NCBI RefSeq assembly: GCF_029760915.1
Contig: NZ_CP121685.1
Location: 842,001 to 906,000, forward strand
From: Olleya sp. YS
Lineage (GTDB): Bacteria; Bacteroidota; Bacteroidia; Flavobacteriales; Flavobacteriaceae
Direction of reading: 5' to 3'
Length of the DNA stretch: 64,000 nt
Under the pieces are notes generated by a model. That model made no database searches. It was given only the letters and a program-made list of their open reading frames with translations, and was not told the origin of the DNA. Both the position numbers and the translations under genes were made by a program. Positions 45,269-54,715 of this stretch are shown piece by piece. Every line of letters starts with the position of its first letter. Within the stretch, counting starts at the first letter, position 1.

Positions 45269-45299
45269 CAAAGATAAGGCTCAATGCATACTGAAACAA
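45269..45299 (-). promoter_or_regulatory. Consensus Bacteroidetes promoter for the sdh operon
   Basis: On the minus strand: TTG (45297-45299), a 20-nt spacer, and TATCTTTG (45269-45276), the full -33/-7 pair. It leaves a leader of about 20 nt before the sdhC ATG. Confidence 0.7.
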
Positions 45300-45348
45300 A
45301 TTTTAACTATTTTTTATGCTATTTAGAATGTGTTTAAGTAAGTGATAT

Positions 45349-48129
45349 TTATTCTACTTCAAAACTCTTTTCTACACCATCTATTTTGACTTTATACTTT
45401 CCTTTAACAAGGTAATATTTATCATTTTTAGCTTTATTAATGTCAAGAGTTGTATTATCCTTCATTAAGGCTTTTCTTCCTTTTTCATGGATGGTTAAAT
45501 CGTAATTTACATAATTAAATCCTTGATCTAGTTGTACTGAAAAATTTTGAAGTTCTTTATTATTTTCAGATAGTATTGTCACGTCTTTTTTCCCCGAAGT
45601 ATTGCTATATACTTTAATTGTAGTACTTGGTTCAAACGGTTGCATCCATTTACTCCATGAGTTTCCCCAACGTGAATAATAGCGAATAGCATCCAAGTCG
45701 AAAATAGTAAGCTGATTACGTAAAGTCATACCAGCATCAAACTTTTGAAGTGGTGCTACATTGGCTTTGTAAATACTTCTTCCATGAGTTCCTAACAGTA
45801 AATCATTGCTTTCTTTTTGCATTTTAATATCATGTACTGCTACAGCAGGTAAGTTATTGGAAAACGCATTCCAATTTTCGCCATTATTAAAGCTTACATA
45901 TGCTCCATTATCTGTTCCTAAATACAAAATATTGTCTTTAACTTCATCTTCAATAATGACATTCACAGGTGACTTTGGTATATTTCCATTAATTGGTTTC
46001 CAAGTTTGTCCATAATTATCACTCATATAAACGTAGGTGTTAAAATCATCATTTCTGTAACCATTTAAAGTAGCATAAACACGTTCTTTTTTATGCTTAG
46101 AAGCCACCACACGACTGACCCATAAATTTGCTGGTAAGTTTGTTGAAATATTATCCCAAGTGGCACCTTGATTTTTAGTCACATGGATTAATCCATCGTC
46201 ACTACCAACGTATATTAGTCCAAACTCAAAAGGAGATTCGCTAATAGTAGTTAACGTTCCGTAAGCCACATTACCTTGTTTTCCGCCTTGTGTTACATCG
46301 TTACTTATAGCTTTCCATGTATCACCTTTATCTAAAGATCGCATTAACTTATTACCACCTAAATACAGAATATCTTGATTATGACGTGATAAATGAATGG
46401 GTGTTTGCCAATTAAATCTGTATGGTTTTTCGCCTAATTCATGCTTAGGTTGAATATAGGTTTGATCTCCAGTCTCGCGATTTAATCTAAAATAATTTCC
46501 GAATTGATACCCAGTGTAAACTATGTTAGGATTACGGTTGTCAATCTCTATTTGCATTCCATCTCCTCCCATAATACTTTCCCAAGGATACTGTCCTGAT
46601 TGGTGCCAAGCTTTGTTTTCTGGAGCGTTGTGTGCACCAACCCAAACACCGTTATCTTGCAATCCACCATACACACGATATGGGTTTTGGTTATCTACAT
46701 TAATAGCATAAAATTGTCCTACAGAAGGCGAGTTGTTTTTAATCCAATTCTTACCATCATCGTAAGAAATATTAACTCCTCCATCATTACCATTAACTAA
46801 ATGGTTAGGGTTTTTTGGGTTTATCCATAGTGCGTGGTGATCTGCATGCACATTTTCTGCACTTATAGAGGTAAACGTTTGTCCACCATCTTTAGATTTT
46901 AAAATAGGCACACCATAGATATAAATATTATTCTGGTTAACAGGTGACACGTGTACATGCCCAAAATAGTAACCATAACTATAATATAAATCGTCCAGAT
47001 AATCGTCGTGAGTTTTGCTCCATGTTTGTCCACCATCTGTACTTTTATAGACTTCTGCTCCAATAACTGGTGTGTCAAACAACATAGAATTAGCATCTTC
47101 TAAATAATGAGCTAAGTCTATTGGTTTTACATTTCCGCTACGTACCATTTGCTTCACATTTTCTGCTCTGTATTTTTCTTGAAAACCATTTGTCTTTAAA
47201 AACCCATTTAACTTTTTATCCTCTAAGTTTAAGAACTCGGTAGTACTCATGGTTTTAAAATCGTCTTTTTGCAAACCTCTTCGTTCTTCTTTTTTTCCTT
47301 TAGAAGGTCGTCTAAATTGGCTATCATGAATCGCATAAACAATATTATTATCATAAACCGCCAAGCCAATACGTCCTACACCATTTCCTGTAGGGAAACC
47401 ACTTTTTTCTGTGGACACTTTAGTCCAAGTCTCACCAGCATCTGTACTTTTATAAATAGCCGAATTATTTCCACTTCCATCAAAATTCCATGCTTTTCTA
47501 TCTTTTGTCCATGACGAAGCAAACATCACATTATAATCGTTTGGCGAATGCTGCACATCTATAATTCCGCTAACCTCATCCACATACAAGGTTTTAGTCC
47601 AAGTTAGTCCTCCATCTTTAGTTTTATAAATTCCTCTGTCGTTACTTTTAGTATATAAAGCACCTGTCACTCCAACAACTACTTCGTTAGCATTATTAGG
47701 GTTTATTAATATGCGTCCAATATGTTGCGAGTTTGGTAAACCTACGTTTTGCCACGTTTTTCCGTTATCTGTAGATTTTAAAATCCCAATTCCAGCGTAG
47801 GAAGAACGCGAAGCATTATTCTCTCCTGTACCTACCCAAATAGTTCTATTTTTCCAATCGACTCCTATATCACCAACATTTTGCGTGGAAGAACTGTCTA
47901 AAATAGGTGTGAAAGTTGTTCCATTGTTGGTGGTATGCCAAACACCACCAGATGCGTAGCCTACATAAAATTCTGTTGGGTTTTCTGGATTTACATCTAA
48001 ATCGGTAACACGACCACTCATAACTGTTGGTCCAATGTTTTCAAAAGGAATGTTTTTAACTATCGATTGCTGTTGAGCAGATAGTTGAAAAGTCAAAAAA
48101 CATAAAATAGATAGAATATAATAGCGCAT
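45349..48129 (-). CDS. Exported BNR/sortilin (VPS10)-type beta-propeller protein
   Basis: A 926-residue protein with a signal peptide (MRYYILSILCF...LSAQQ). At least eight BNR/Asp-box-type repeats are visible, for example STDNGKTWQN, KDGGLTWTK, STDAGETWTK, KDGGQTFTS, NQGATWDN, NYGQTWKP and NNGENWNA, forming a VPS10/xyloglucanase-like propeller. The C-terminus forms short beta segments ending in KSFEVE, without a clear T9SS tail. Homologues are common in marine Bacteroidetes and labelled glycosyl hydrolases, but catalytic residues are not evident. The ATG at 48129 is preferred over 48168 because it starts the signal peptide directly. Confidence 0.88.
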   Translation of the reverse strand: MRYYILSILCFLTFQLSAQQQSIVKNIPFENIGPTVMSGRVTDLDVNPENPTEFYVGYASGGVWHTTNNGTTFTPILDSSSTQNVGDIGVDWKNRTIWVGTGENNASRSSYAGIGILKSTDNGKTWQNVGLPNSQHIGRILINPNNANEVVVGVTGALYTKSNDRGIYKTKDGGLTWTKTLYVDEVSGIIDVQHSPNDYNVMFASSWTKDRKAWNFDGSGNNSAIYKSTDAGETWTKVSTEKSGFPTGNGVGRIGLAVYDNNIVYAIHDSQFRRPSKGKKEERRGLQKDDFKTMSTTEFLNLEDKKLNGFLKTNGFQEKYRAENVKQMVRSGNVKPIDLAHYLEDANSMLFDTPVIGAEVYKSTDGGQTWSKTHDDYLDDLYYSYGYYFGHVHVSPVNQNNIYIYGVPILKSKDGGQTFTSISAENVHADHHALWINPKNPNHLVNGNDGGVNISYDDGKNWIKNNSPSVGQFYAINVDNQNPYRVYGGLQDNGVWVGAHNAPENKAWHQSGQYPWESIMGGDGMQIEIDNRNPNIVYTGYQFGNYFRLNRETGDQTYIQPKHELGEKPYRFNWQTPIHLSRHNQDILYLGGNKLMRSLDKGDTWKAISNDVTQGGKQGNVAYGTLTTISESPFEFGLIYVGSDDGLIHVTKNQGATWDNISTNLPANLWVSRVVASKHKKERVYATLNGYRNDDFNTYVYMSDNYGQTWKPINGNIPKSPVNVIIEDEVKDNILYLGTDNGAYVSFNNGENWNAFSNNLPAVAVHDIKMQKESNDLLLGTHGRSIYKANVAPLQKFDAGMTLRNQLTIFDLDAIRYYSRWGNSWSKWMQPFEPSTTIKVYSNTSGKKDVTILSENNKELQNFSVQLDQGFNYVNYDLTIHEKGRKALMKDNTTLDINKAKNDKYYLVKGKYKVKIDGVEKSFEVE

Positions 48130-48273
48130 AGTTTGTAAAATTAAAGATGAAAGATAATTAAAGTTCATTCAACCTCAAAGCTTAATAATAATTTTAAGAG
48201 TGACCAGACCTTTAAGCTACCTAGAATCTTCAAATTAAAGACCTCTTTATTATTACATCTGTTTTAAAGTTGT

Positions 48274-48281
48274 TATTTTTG
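48274..48281 (+). promoter_or_regulatory. Predicted -7 box for the aminopeptidase P gene
   Basis: TATTTTTG fits TAnnTTTG, 61 nt before the ATG at 48343. No good -33 TTG. Confidence 0.35.
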
Positions 48282-48342
48282 AGAAAGACAAATTAATAAA
48301 TTAAGATTTCCATACTTATGGAAATTAAAAATATGTTTTTCA

Positions 48343-49635
48343 ATGAAATACCATAAAATAGACTCCAAACTCTTTATCAAAAACCGCAAGAATTTTGCTG
48401 CGCAAATGCAACCAAAAAGTATTGCTTTTTTTAACTCTAACGATATTTATCCAATAAGTGCAGATAGTACTATGCCTTTTGAGCAACACAGAGACATCTT
48501 TTATTTAAGTGGTGTGGATCAAGAAGAAAGTATTTTAGTCCTATTTCCTGACTGTCCAAACCCTAAAAACAGAGAAGTATTATTTTTAAAAGAAACTAAC
48601 GAGCATATTGCAGTTTGGGAAGGCGAAAAGCTAACTAAAGATGCTGCTTTTAAAACTAGCGGAATCAAAACCGTGTATTGGATACAAGACTTAGACAAAG
48701 TTTTGTTTGAAATGATGACACAAGCAGAAACCGTTTACATCAATACCAACGAACATTACAGAGCCAATGTAGAAACCGAAACTAGAGAAGATCGTTTTAC
48801 CAAATGGCTTAAAGACAAATATCCTGCGCATCGTGTCGCGAAGAGTAATCCTATTTTACAACGTTTACGCTCTGTAAAAGACCAAATAGAAATTGATTTA
48901 ATCCAACACGCGTGTGATATTACCGAAAAAGGATTTAGACGTGTTTTAGATTTTGTAAAACCTGGTGTTTGGGAGTTTGATATTGAAGCCGAATTTATGC
49001 ACGAGTTTTTACGTAACCGTTCCAAAAAATTCGCTTATACACCAATTGTAGCGTCTGGAAATAATGCTAATGTGTTGCATTATATAGAGAATAACCAGCA
49101 ATGTCAAGCAGGTGATTTAATTTTGCTAGATGTTGGTGCAGAATATGCCAATTACAGTAGTGACATGTCACGTACTATTCCTGTTTCAGGACGGTTTACA
49201 AAGCGTCAAAAAGAGGTATATAATGCAGTTAACCGAGTAAAAAATGAAGCCACAAAACTATTAGTCCCTGGAACTTTATGGAAAGAATACCATGAAGAAG
49301 TCGGTAAAATCATTACCAAAGAGTTGTTAGACTTAAAACTACTAGATAAGACAGATGTAAAAAACGAAAATCCAGAATGGCCAGCTTATAAAAAATACTT
49401 TATGCATGGGACGTCTCACCATATGGGATTAGACACGCATGACTACGGGATTTTAACCGAGCCTATGCAACCTAATATGGTATTTACTGTTGAGCCAGGA
49501 ATTTATATACCTGACGAAGGGTTTGGAATTAGATTAGAAGACGATGTGGTGATTCAAAAAACAGGAGAACCTTTTAATTTAATGCGAAATATACCTATTG
49601 AAGCAGATGAGATTGAGGAGTTAATGAACAAATAA
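48343..49635 (+). CDS. pepP: Aminopeptidase P (Xaa-Pro aminopeptidase)
   Basis: Removes N-terminal residues before proline. It has an AMP_N-like N-terminal domain and a C-terminal M24 pita-bread fold with the metal ligands in order: Asp pair in LLDVGAEYANYSSDMSRT, His in MHGTSHHMGLDTHD, Glu in VEPGIYIP and Glu in IRLEDDVVI. The 430-residue length is normal. No signal peptide, so cytoplasmic. A perfect terminator follows. Confidence 0.95.
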   Translation: MKYHKIDSKLFIKNRKNFAAQMQPKSIAFFNSNDIYPISADSTMPFEQHRDIFYLSGVDQEESILVLFPDCPNPKNREVLFLKETNEHIAVWEGEKLTKDAAFKTSGIKTVYWIQDLDKVLFEMMTQAETVYINTNEHYRANVETETREDRFTKWLKDKYPAHRVAKSNPILQRLRSVKDQIEIDLIQHACDITEKGFRRVLDFVKPGVWEFDIEAEFMHEFLRNRSKKFAYTPIVASGNNANVLHYIENNQQCQAGDLILLDVGAEYANYSSDMSRTIPVSGRFTKRQKEVYNAVNRVKNEATKLLVPGTLWKEYHEEVGKIITKELLDLKLLDKTDVKNENPEWPAYKKYFMHGTSHHMGLDTHDYGILTEPMQPNMVFTVEPGIYIPDEGFGIRLEDDVVIQKTGEPFNLMRNIPIEADEIEELMNK

Positions 49636-49650
49636 TAGTGCATAATTTTA

Positions 49651-49681
49651 AAAAAAGAGAGCCTTTACAGCTCTCTTTTTT
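49651..49681 (+). terminator. Rho-independent terminator after aminopeptidase P
   Basis: A perfect 12-bp stem (49651-49662 with 49670-49681) with core GAGAGC and a 7-nt loop, 15 nt after the stop. Confidence 0.9.
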
Positions 49682-49736
49682 AATTAGTAGAAATTTTGAC
49701 TTTCAAAAAAAAAATCTGCTAACTTCGTTTAATGAC

Positions 49737-49767
49737 TGATATAAAACATTGAAACGTTTTCATATCA
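49737..49767. repeat. Bulged inverted repeat at the left side of the DUF5063 island
   Basis: Arms 49737-49747 and 49756-49767 pair over 11 bp with one bulged C (49761) around an 8-nt loop. It lies between the aminopeptidase terminator and the DUF5063 gene. It may be a boundary or regulatory structure; its role is unknown. Confidence 0.5.
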
Positions 49768-49803
49768 TATAAGTTGTAACACATTTAACCAAACCAATAA
49801 AAA

Positions 49804-50259
49804 TTGAGTAAATTAAGTGAATTAATAGACCAAATCACGGAATTCGGAATTAATCCAAAAGTGGAATTGACCAACAAAACTGATGTTCTGAAAAAACTGT
49901 TAGTTGGAATTTACTCGGAATTTATAAATGTGGAATTTGAATTTGACGAAACGGATTATGATGAAGAACCTGATTTTGATTACAACGAAATAAAAGAAAA
50001 TGTTAAGTCTAATTTCCCTGACTTCGATTGGTATAGAATAGTTTTGGATTCAAACAAAATGGAACCTAATATTGAAATCGGAATTGGAGACGAATTGGAC
50101 GATTTGACTGACATTATAAAAGATTTGTTGGAAGTTAAATGGAGATTGGAAAATACCAGCGTGAATGACGCTCTTTGGACTTTTGAGTTTTTTATGCGAA
50201 CACACTCTGAACAGCATTTAGTAGATTTATTAAAACGACTGAAAGAAAGGAATGAGTAG
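49804..50259 (+). CDS. DUF5063-like protein
   Basis: A 151-residue soluble acidic protein. Its C-terminal part (DALWTFEFFMRTHSEQHLVDLLKRL) resembles the hallmark of DUF5063 proteins, preceded by a helical acidic region (FDETDYDEEPDFDYNEIKENV). Function unknown. The start is a TTG at 49804 because no suitable ATG lies before the conserved region; an internal start cannot be excluded. Codon choice (more TTG Leu, GGA Gly, GAATTG strings) differs from neighbours, which favour TTA. It overlaps the following membrane protein gene by 8 nt. Confidence 0.72.
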   Translation: MSKLSELIDQITEFGINPKVELTNKTDVLKKLLVGIYSEFINVEFEFDETDYDEEPDFDYNEIKENVKSNFPDFDWYRIVLDSNKMEPNIEIGIGDELDDLTDIIKDLLEVKWRLENTSVNDALWTFEFFMRTHSEQHLVDLLKRLKERNE

Positions 50260-50587
50260 CATTTTAGAACCAAAGAAAATAAAATGGACGAAAGGAATGT
50301 CAATTATAAGTTTCATTCTCATTTTAATGATATTCATAATCGATAATATCAAAGAACCTTTATTTGGATTAAAAGATGGTTATGCACCATATAATTTTGG
50401 TCTGTACATATTCATAGTTGGACCTTCGATGTTATTATCGTTTGTTTTAAGCATAATTGTAACAGTTAGAATTATTAAATATTGGAAAGTTTGGCCAAAT
50501 TCAAATAGTAAATATTTATTTTTTGGGCTTGCTCTACCTGCAATAATAATTTATATTGATTTGCTAATTAGAATATTTAAAAATTAA
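50252..50587 (+). CDS. Small membrane protein, three TM helices
   Basis: A 111-residue protein with three hydrophobic helices: SIISFILILMIFIIDNI, LYIFIVGPSMLLSFVLSIIVTV and LFFGLALPAIIIYIDLLI. No recognised family. It overlaps the 3' end of the DUF5063-like gene by 8 nt (ATGAGTAG), implying coupled translation. It lies directly before the long dyad element at 50591-50727 and may be part of the same mobile unit, which is inference. Confidence 0.7.
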   Translation: MSSILEPKKIKWTKGMSIISFILILMIFIIDNIKEPLFGLKDGYAPYNFGLYIFIVGPSMLLSFVLSIIVTVRIIKYWKVWPNSNSKYLFFGLALPAIIIYIDLLIRIFKN

Positions 50588-50590
50588 AAA

Positions 50591-50727
50591 CGTTTTACAA
50601 CAACGTGTATAATTCATTGCTAGTACTCTCCTACTTACGAAAATCCTCGCGGATTTTCTATTCGGTTTGTATTTGCTAAATTAGTTGCTGAAACACGCAA
50701 CGAAATCATACACAAACACGTTAAACG
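50591..50727. repeat. Long imperfect dyad, possible attC-like or other mobile cassette end
   Basis: The left end (CGTTT at 50591, then AACGTG at 50602) mirrors the right end (CACGTTAAACG, 50717-50727). Inner segments also mirror: GTGTATAATTC at 50605-50615 against GAAATCATACAC around 50702-50712, with extra unpaired bases. An inner perfect hairpin (50639-50646 with 50651-50658, TCGC loop) lies in the middle. The right end contains GTTAAAC (50720-50726), matching the attC core GTTRRRY; the left side lacks an exact RYYYAAC. Similar elements occur between genes in other flavobacteria as I recall, not verified. Confidence 0.6.
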
Positions 50728-50782
50728 AAAGATTATTAAATTAAAATTTTACCTTTACACAAATTGTTAATTATTTAACAGC

Positions 50783-51442
50783 ATGAAAACTATTGCTTCC
50801 TGTGTAGAAGACATTTTAATGACGCAACCTTTTTTAGAAGAAGCCTTGTCTAGACATATTATTAATTATTCTGCTTTAGCTGAAGAACTGAATGCACCAA
50901 TTAGTGCTATATTAGGTAAACCTATAAAATCTGGAGCCATCATGATGGCTTTGCGACGTTATAACACACCTAACACTACTCTACGTCATTCTTTAAAATT
51001 AAAACGTGCGCTACAAAAATTAGGAGATATTACAGTACGCTCTAACCTTAGTGACTTTACGTTTCAAAATTCGGAAACCCTAATACAAAGTCACACCAAA
51101 ATTTTAGAGCAAGTAGAAGCTAACAAAGATATTTTTTACGCCTTTACTAGAGGAATTTTTGAGAGCAATATTATTATTTCAAGTTCTGAAAACAAACAAG
51201 TTTTAGCGTGTTTTTCTGCTGAAAAGCAAATAGGATTACAAGAACATTTATCTGCCATAAGTGTACGTTTGCCTAAAGATAACTCCAAAGTATCTGGTTT
51301 GTATTACCAAATCTTTAAACGATTAGCTTGGGAGAACATACCTATTTATGAAGTGGTTTCAACCACCAATGAGTTTACTATTTTGGTTGAAGACCATGTG
51401 GTGGACAAAGCGTTTTCTGTGATTAAAAATTTGAAGAATTAA
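50783..51442 (+). CDS. ACT-domain-like protein (often mislabelled aspartate kinase)
   Basis: A 219-residue protein found across Bacteroidetes that is frequently labelled 'aspartate kinase', yet no kinase domain is visible. The N-terminal part (PFLEEALSRHIINYSALAEEL, SGAIMMALRRY) is helical. The C-terminal part (about 125-219) has two ACT-like beta-alpha units (FSAEKQIGLQEHLSAISVRLP, YEVVSTTNEFTILVEDHVVDKAFSVIKNL), suggesting small-ligand sensing. Ligand and targets unknown. The stop overlaps the convergent gene's stop by 4 nt. Confidence 0.78.
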   Translation: MKTIASCVEDILMTQPFLEEALSRHIINYSALAEELNAPISAILGKPIKSGAIMMALRRYNTPNTTLRHSLKLKRALQKLGDITVRSNLSDFTFQNSETLIQSHTKILEQVEANKDIFYAFTRGIFESNIIISSSENKQVLACFSAEKQIGLQEHLSAISVRLPKDNSKVSGLYYQIFKRLAWENIPIYEVVSTTNEFTILVEDHVVDKAFSVIKNLKN

Positions 51443-51792
51443 CTCTTTTTTACAATTAATTCGCCAGCTTTTAAAGCTTTATTATAATTAGCTTCAACTG
51501 TAGTTTGTAAACCAAAAAACTTAGTGCCATCTTTTTTCTTTAACACCACATATGTATTACCATTGTCTTTGGTTATGACCTCATCTACCAAAACTTCATT
51601 ATTAATAACAGGTGTATAGCTAGCTAATTTACCACGTTTTACTAATGTGTTTAATTTAGGAAAATCTATTTGGTTATAAAATTGTGCAGAAGGTGATTTT
51701 ACTATCAACACATCGCCAACTTTAGGTGTGTTTTGAGCAAATGAAAACAAACAAACGCAAATAAATGATAAGGTTAATAGTAGCTTTTTCAT
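51439..51792 (-). CDS. Small exported protein of unknown function
   Basis: A 117-residue protein with a signal peptide (LLLTLSFICVCLFSFAQ). The mature part is about 97 residues and strand-rich (KVGDVLIVKSPSAQFY, NTYVVLKKKDGTKFFGLQ). No family recognised. It lies 30 nt downstream of brnQ on the same strand and may be its last operon partner. Confidence 0.72.
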   Translation of the reverse strand: MKKLLLTLSFICVCLFSFAQNTPKVGDVLIVKSPSAQFYNQIDFPKLNTLVKRGKLASYTPVINNEVLVDEVITKDNGNTYVVLKKKDGTKFFGLQTTVEANYNKALKAGELIVKKS

Positions 51793-51822
51793 GAGTAAAA
51801 GGTATTAATTTGATACTCAAAT

Positions 51823-53118
51823 TTAAGAAAAGCTTTTCTTTTTATGAAACAAATTAACCAAAACAAAACCAATAAAAGCAGGTAATACCCAACCCAAACT
51901 ATCTTTTGCAAATGGAATGTAACCCATTATTTGTCTTAAAGTATCTGAAGGACTTAAAAACCCAACAACATCAGGAATACTAAAAATAAAGGTTAATATT
52001 ACAACCACTTTAAATACTAAACTAGATGCGTATGCATTTGGAATGGCGTTTAGTAGTATAAGTACAATGGTTATAGGATAAATAAATAATAATATTGGTA
52101 ATGCAATAACGATAATGGAGTTAAAATCTAGTTGCCCAACAACCACACCAAATACACAAGCGATTATTGCAGTAATTGTATAAACTAATTGCGAATTTTT
52201 AATTAAGCCTTTAAAATAGTCTGCTGTTCCAGTAACAATACCTACTGCTGTAGTAAAGCAAGCCAAAGAGATTAATACGCTTAAAACAGTGTTGCCAAAA
52301 GTTCCTAAAGCTTTTGTGCTTATTCCAGTTAGTAAATTAGCACGTTGCATATCACTACTTAACTCTTGATTTAGGTTAATTTCTGATCCATAAAAGGCTC
52401 CAACCGAAATTAATCCAGCATAAATAATAAATAAGCCAAAGCCAGCAATTAATCCTGACTTTTTAATTAAGTCTTTTTTAACTTCAAAAGAGGCATTAGA
52501 TTTTAAGTTGATAGAAATAATAATAACAGCTCCAACCACTACTGCTCCAATAGCATCAAACGTTTGGTAGCCTTCTAATATTCCACTAGTAATAGGTACT
52601 TCAAATTGTGGAGTGTTTGTAATCATCTGTGTAGAAAATAAACCAATACCAATTACTAAAAGCAACATAATAACTATAAAAGGTGTCAAATATTTGCCAA
52701 TAAGACTTAATATTTTTGAGCGGTTTAAAGCAAACACTAATACCAAAACAAAATAAATACTACTAGTTAACAATGGTGACGTCCCAAAGTTTGGATGTAT
52801 GGCAATTTCATGCGTTGCTGCTGCAGTACGTGGTGACGGGATTGCGACTGCAATAACATAAATAAGCACACAATAAATTAAACTAAAAGCAGGAGATACT
52901 TTTTTACCAAAGTCATACAACGTCCCTTGTAATTTGGCGTGTGCATAAATCCCAATTATTGGTATAGCAACAGCTGTAATGATAAATCCTAGTGTAACCC
53001 AAAACCAATCGTCACCAGCTTTATAACCTAAAAGTGGTGGAAGTAGTAAGTTTCCTGCTCCAAAAAACAGAGAGAATAAGGCAAAACTGGTAATAAAAAG
53101 GTTTGTATTGGTTTTCAA
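51823..53118 (-). CDS. brnQ: Branched-chain amino acid transporter (LIVCS family)
   Basis: Sodium-coupled import of Leu, Ile and Val. The 431-residue protein has about 12 TM helices. The family N-terminal block FALFSLFFGAGNLLLPPLLGYKAG is clear, as are ITSGILEGYQTFDAIGAVVVG and the PF/GW pattern of the last helices. It lies 1 nt downstream of the serine hydrolase gene, so they are cotranscribed. Together they might hydrolyse and import peptide-derived residues, which is inference. Confidence 0.93.
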   Translation of the reverse strand: MKTNTNLFITSFALFSLFFGAGNLLLPPLLGYKAGDDWFWVTLGFIITAVAIPIIGIYAHAKLQGTLYDFGKKVSPAFSLIYCVLIYVIAVAIPSPRTAAATHEIAIHPNFGTSPLLTSSIYFVLVLVFALNRSKILSLIGKYLTPFIVIMLLLVIGIGLFSTQMITNTPQFEVPITSGILEGYQTFDAIGAVVVGAVIIISINLKSNASFEVKKDLIKKSGLIAGFGLFIIYAGLISVGAFYGSEINLNQELSSDMQRANLLTGISTKALGTFGNTVLSVLISLACFTTAVGIVTGTADYFKGLIKNSQLVYTITAIIACVFGVVVGQLDFNSIIVIALPILLFIYPITIVLILLNAIPNAYASSLVFKVVVILTFIFSIPDVVGFLSPSDTLRQIMGYIPFAKDSLGWVLPAFIGFVLVNLFHKKKSFS

Positions 53119-53119
53119 A

Positions 53120-54670
53120 TTAATTGGTTTTTTTAAGTTCTAAATTCTGGAAATCGAAACTAAAATCGGTAATTGGAGCAATATAATTCATGGTTGCACT
53201 AACTGCCTTCCCTTTTTCATTAAAAGTAAATTGTACAAAAACATCTGCATCATAGCTTCTGTTATTCCATTTTGCAACGTATGTTGTTGCGTTGTATGGC
53301 AACAATTGACCTGTTAACGTTTTAGAGTTCTTACAAATAATGGTTAAGCCATTATTGCTTTCAGAAATAATTACATCTCCAAACCAATCATCTGTATAAG
53401 TTCCAGTAATTGCTGAAGGTTTAGTAAGTGTTGGGCTGTTTTTCATTTTTGATACTTGTGCATACACACTTGCCTTTATACTATCGTTATACTTTAACCA
53501 ATTGGTGTTGCTTTTACCTAAACGCTCTAACCAATTTCTATTGTCGTATCCTAAATAGCTATCTTTAATCGTATTGGTAATAGTTGTAAACGCAGAGCCA
53601 TTCATTTGATTAGTTAATACAACTATTGCCAAATCCAAATCTGGAATCATAGTAAATTGTGTAACAGTTCCAAGCAGTCCACCTGTGTGATACACTTGTT
53701 TGTATCCACCTTTAACATCTGTAACAAACCAACCTAATCCATAACCTTTAAAATTAGAATCGTAACTGTCATTTTTTCTTACTTTTAAAGGGGTTTGGAG
53801 TTGCCAAAGCTCGTGAAACTGTTCCTCAGATAATAAACATTCGCCATTTTTGGTCACTGCATCATTCATTAAAAATTGTGCCCAAGTTAGCATATCTTCT
53901 ACATTACTTACAATTCCTCCTGCTGCATTTGCAGTATCACTCCAATCATGCGGAATTTGCTCTAACTTACCATCTGCCAACGTATGCGCTTCAATGATAT
54001 TTGATTTGTCCGTCACACGATTGTAAGAGGCTTTACTACTTGTCATTCCTATAGGCTTCATGATTTTAGTTTCAATAAACTCTTCCCATGACAATCCGCT
54101 TACACGTTTTAATACTTCTCCAGCAACAATAAACATGTTGTTATTATATTCAAAAGTGCTTCTAAAAGAGGATTGTGGTTCTAAATGTTTCACATTCTTA
54201 ATAACGTCTTCCACTTTAAAATGACCATTTTCTGGAAAAAACATCAAATCGCCAGAGCCCAACCCTAATCCACTTCTGTGAGTGACTAAATCTCTAACGG
54301 TAAAATGTGCTGTAACCCATGGATCTTGTAATCTAAATTCTGGAATATGCTGTGTGACTTTATCATCCCATTTTAGCTTACCTTGATCTACCATCATGGC
54401 TAATGCAAAACAGGTAAAGCCTTTACTATTGGACGCAACACCAACTAAGGTGTTTTTATTCATCTCTTTTTTATTGGATAATGCGCGTACACCATGACCT
54501 TTGGCATAAACGACTTCACCATCTTTTATAATACCTACAGAAATCCCTGGAACTTCAAATGTTTTTAAGGTATTTTCTATAAGTTGGTCAAGCTGAGCCT
54601 CTTCGATTTGTGCCGAAATGAAATATGGACAGATTAAAAGTAGTAAGAATAGAACATTTTTTAGCTTCAT
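53120..54670 (-). CDS. Exported serine hydrolase, beta-lactamase/DD-peptidase family with DUF3471
   Basis: A 516-residue protein with a signal peptide (ending FISAQ). The class C beta-lactamase fold motifs are present: Ser80-x-x-Lys83 (VGVASNSKGF), Tyr-x-Asn in FEYNNNMF and HTG in VYHTGGLLG. The C-terminal ~110 residues match DUF3471 (AITGTYTDDWFGDVIISE). Such proteins are usually peptidases or esterases of unknown substrate, not resistance enzymes. It is divergent from the alpha/beta hydrolase and cotranscribed with brnQ (1-nt gap). Confidence 0.9.
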   Translation of the reverse strand: MKLKNVLFLLLLICPYFISAQIEEAQLDQLIENTLKTFEVPGISVGIIKDGEVVYAKGHGVRALSNKKEMNKNTLVGVASNSKGFTCFALAMMVDQGKLKWDDKVTQHIPEFRLQDPWVTAHFTVRDLVTHRSGLGLGSGDLMFFPENGHFKVEDVIKNVKHLEPQSSFRSTFEYNNNMFIVAGEVLKRVSGLSWEEFIETKIMKPIGMTSSKASYNRVTDKSNIIEAHTLADGKLEQIPHDWSDTANAAGGIVSNVEDMLTWAQFLMNDAVTKNGECLLSEEQFHELWQLQTPLKVRKNDSYDSNFKGYGLGWFVTDVKGGYKQVYHTGGLLGTVTQFTMIPDLDLAIVVLTNQMNGSAFTTITNTIKDSYLGYDNRNWLERLGKSNTNWLKYNDSIKASVYAQVSKMKNSPTLTKPSAITGTYTDDWFGDVIISESNNGLTIICKNSKTLTGQLLPYNATTYVAKWNNRSYDADVFVQFTFNEKGKAVSATMNYIAPITDFSFDFQNLELKKTN

Positions 54671-54698
54671 AACAACGATTTTAAATATTGAAAGTCAT

Positions 54699-54706
54699 CA
54701 AATATA
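54699..54706 (-). promoter_or_regulatory. Predicted -7 box for the serine hydrolase-brnQ operon
   Basis: TATATTTG on the minus strand, 28 nt before the ATG at 54670. The hairpin 54716-54734 lies at its expected -33 region. Confidence 0.4.
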
Positions 54707-54715
54707 GTAAAAATA

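Noticed and set aside
49980-50303. Minus-strand frame of 107 codons over the DUF5063 gene
   Set aside because: The plus strand has the recognisable DUF5063-like ending and an 8-nt overlap with the next gene; the antisense frame is a shadow.
50783-51442. Aspartate kinase
   Set aside because: No amino-acid-kinase domain or ATP-binding motif is visible; only ACT-like units are supported.
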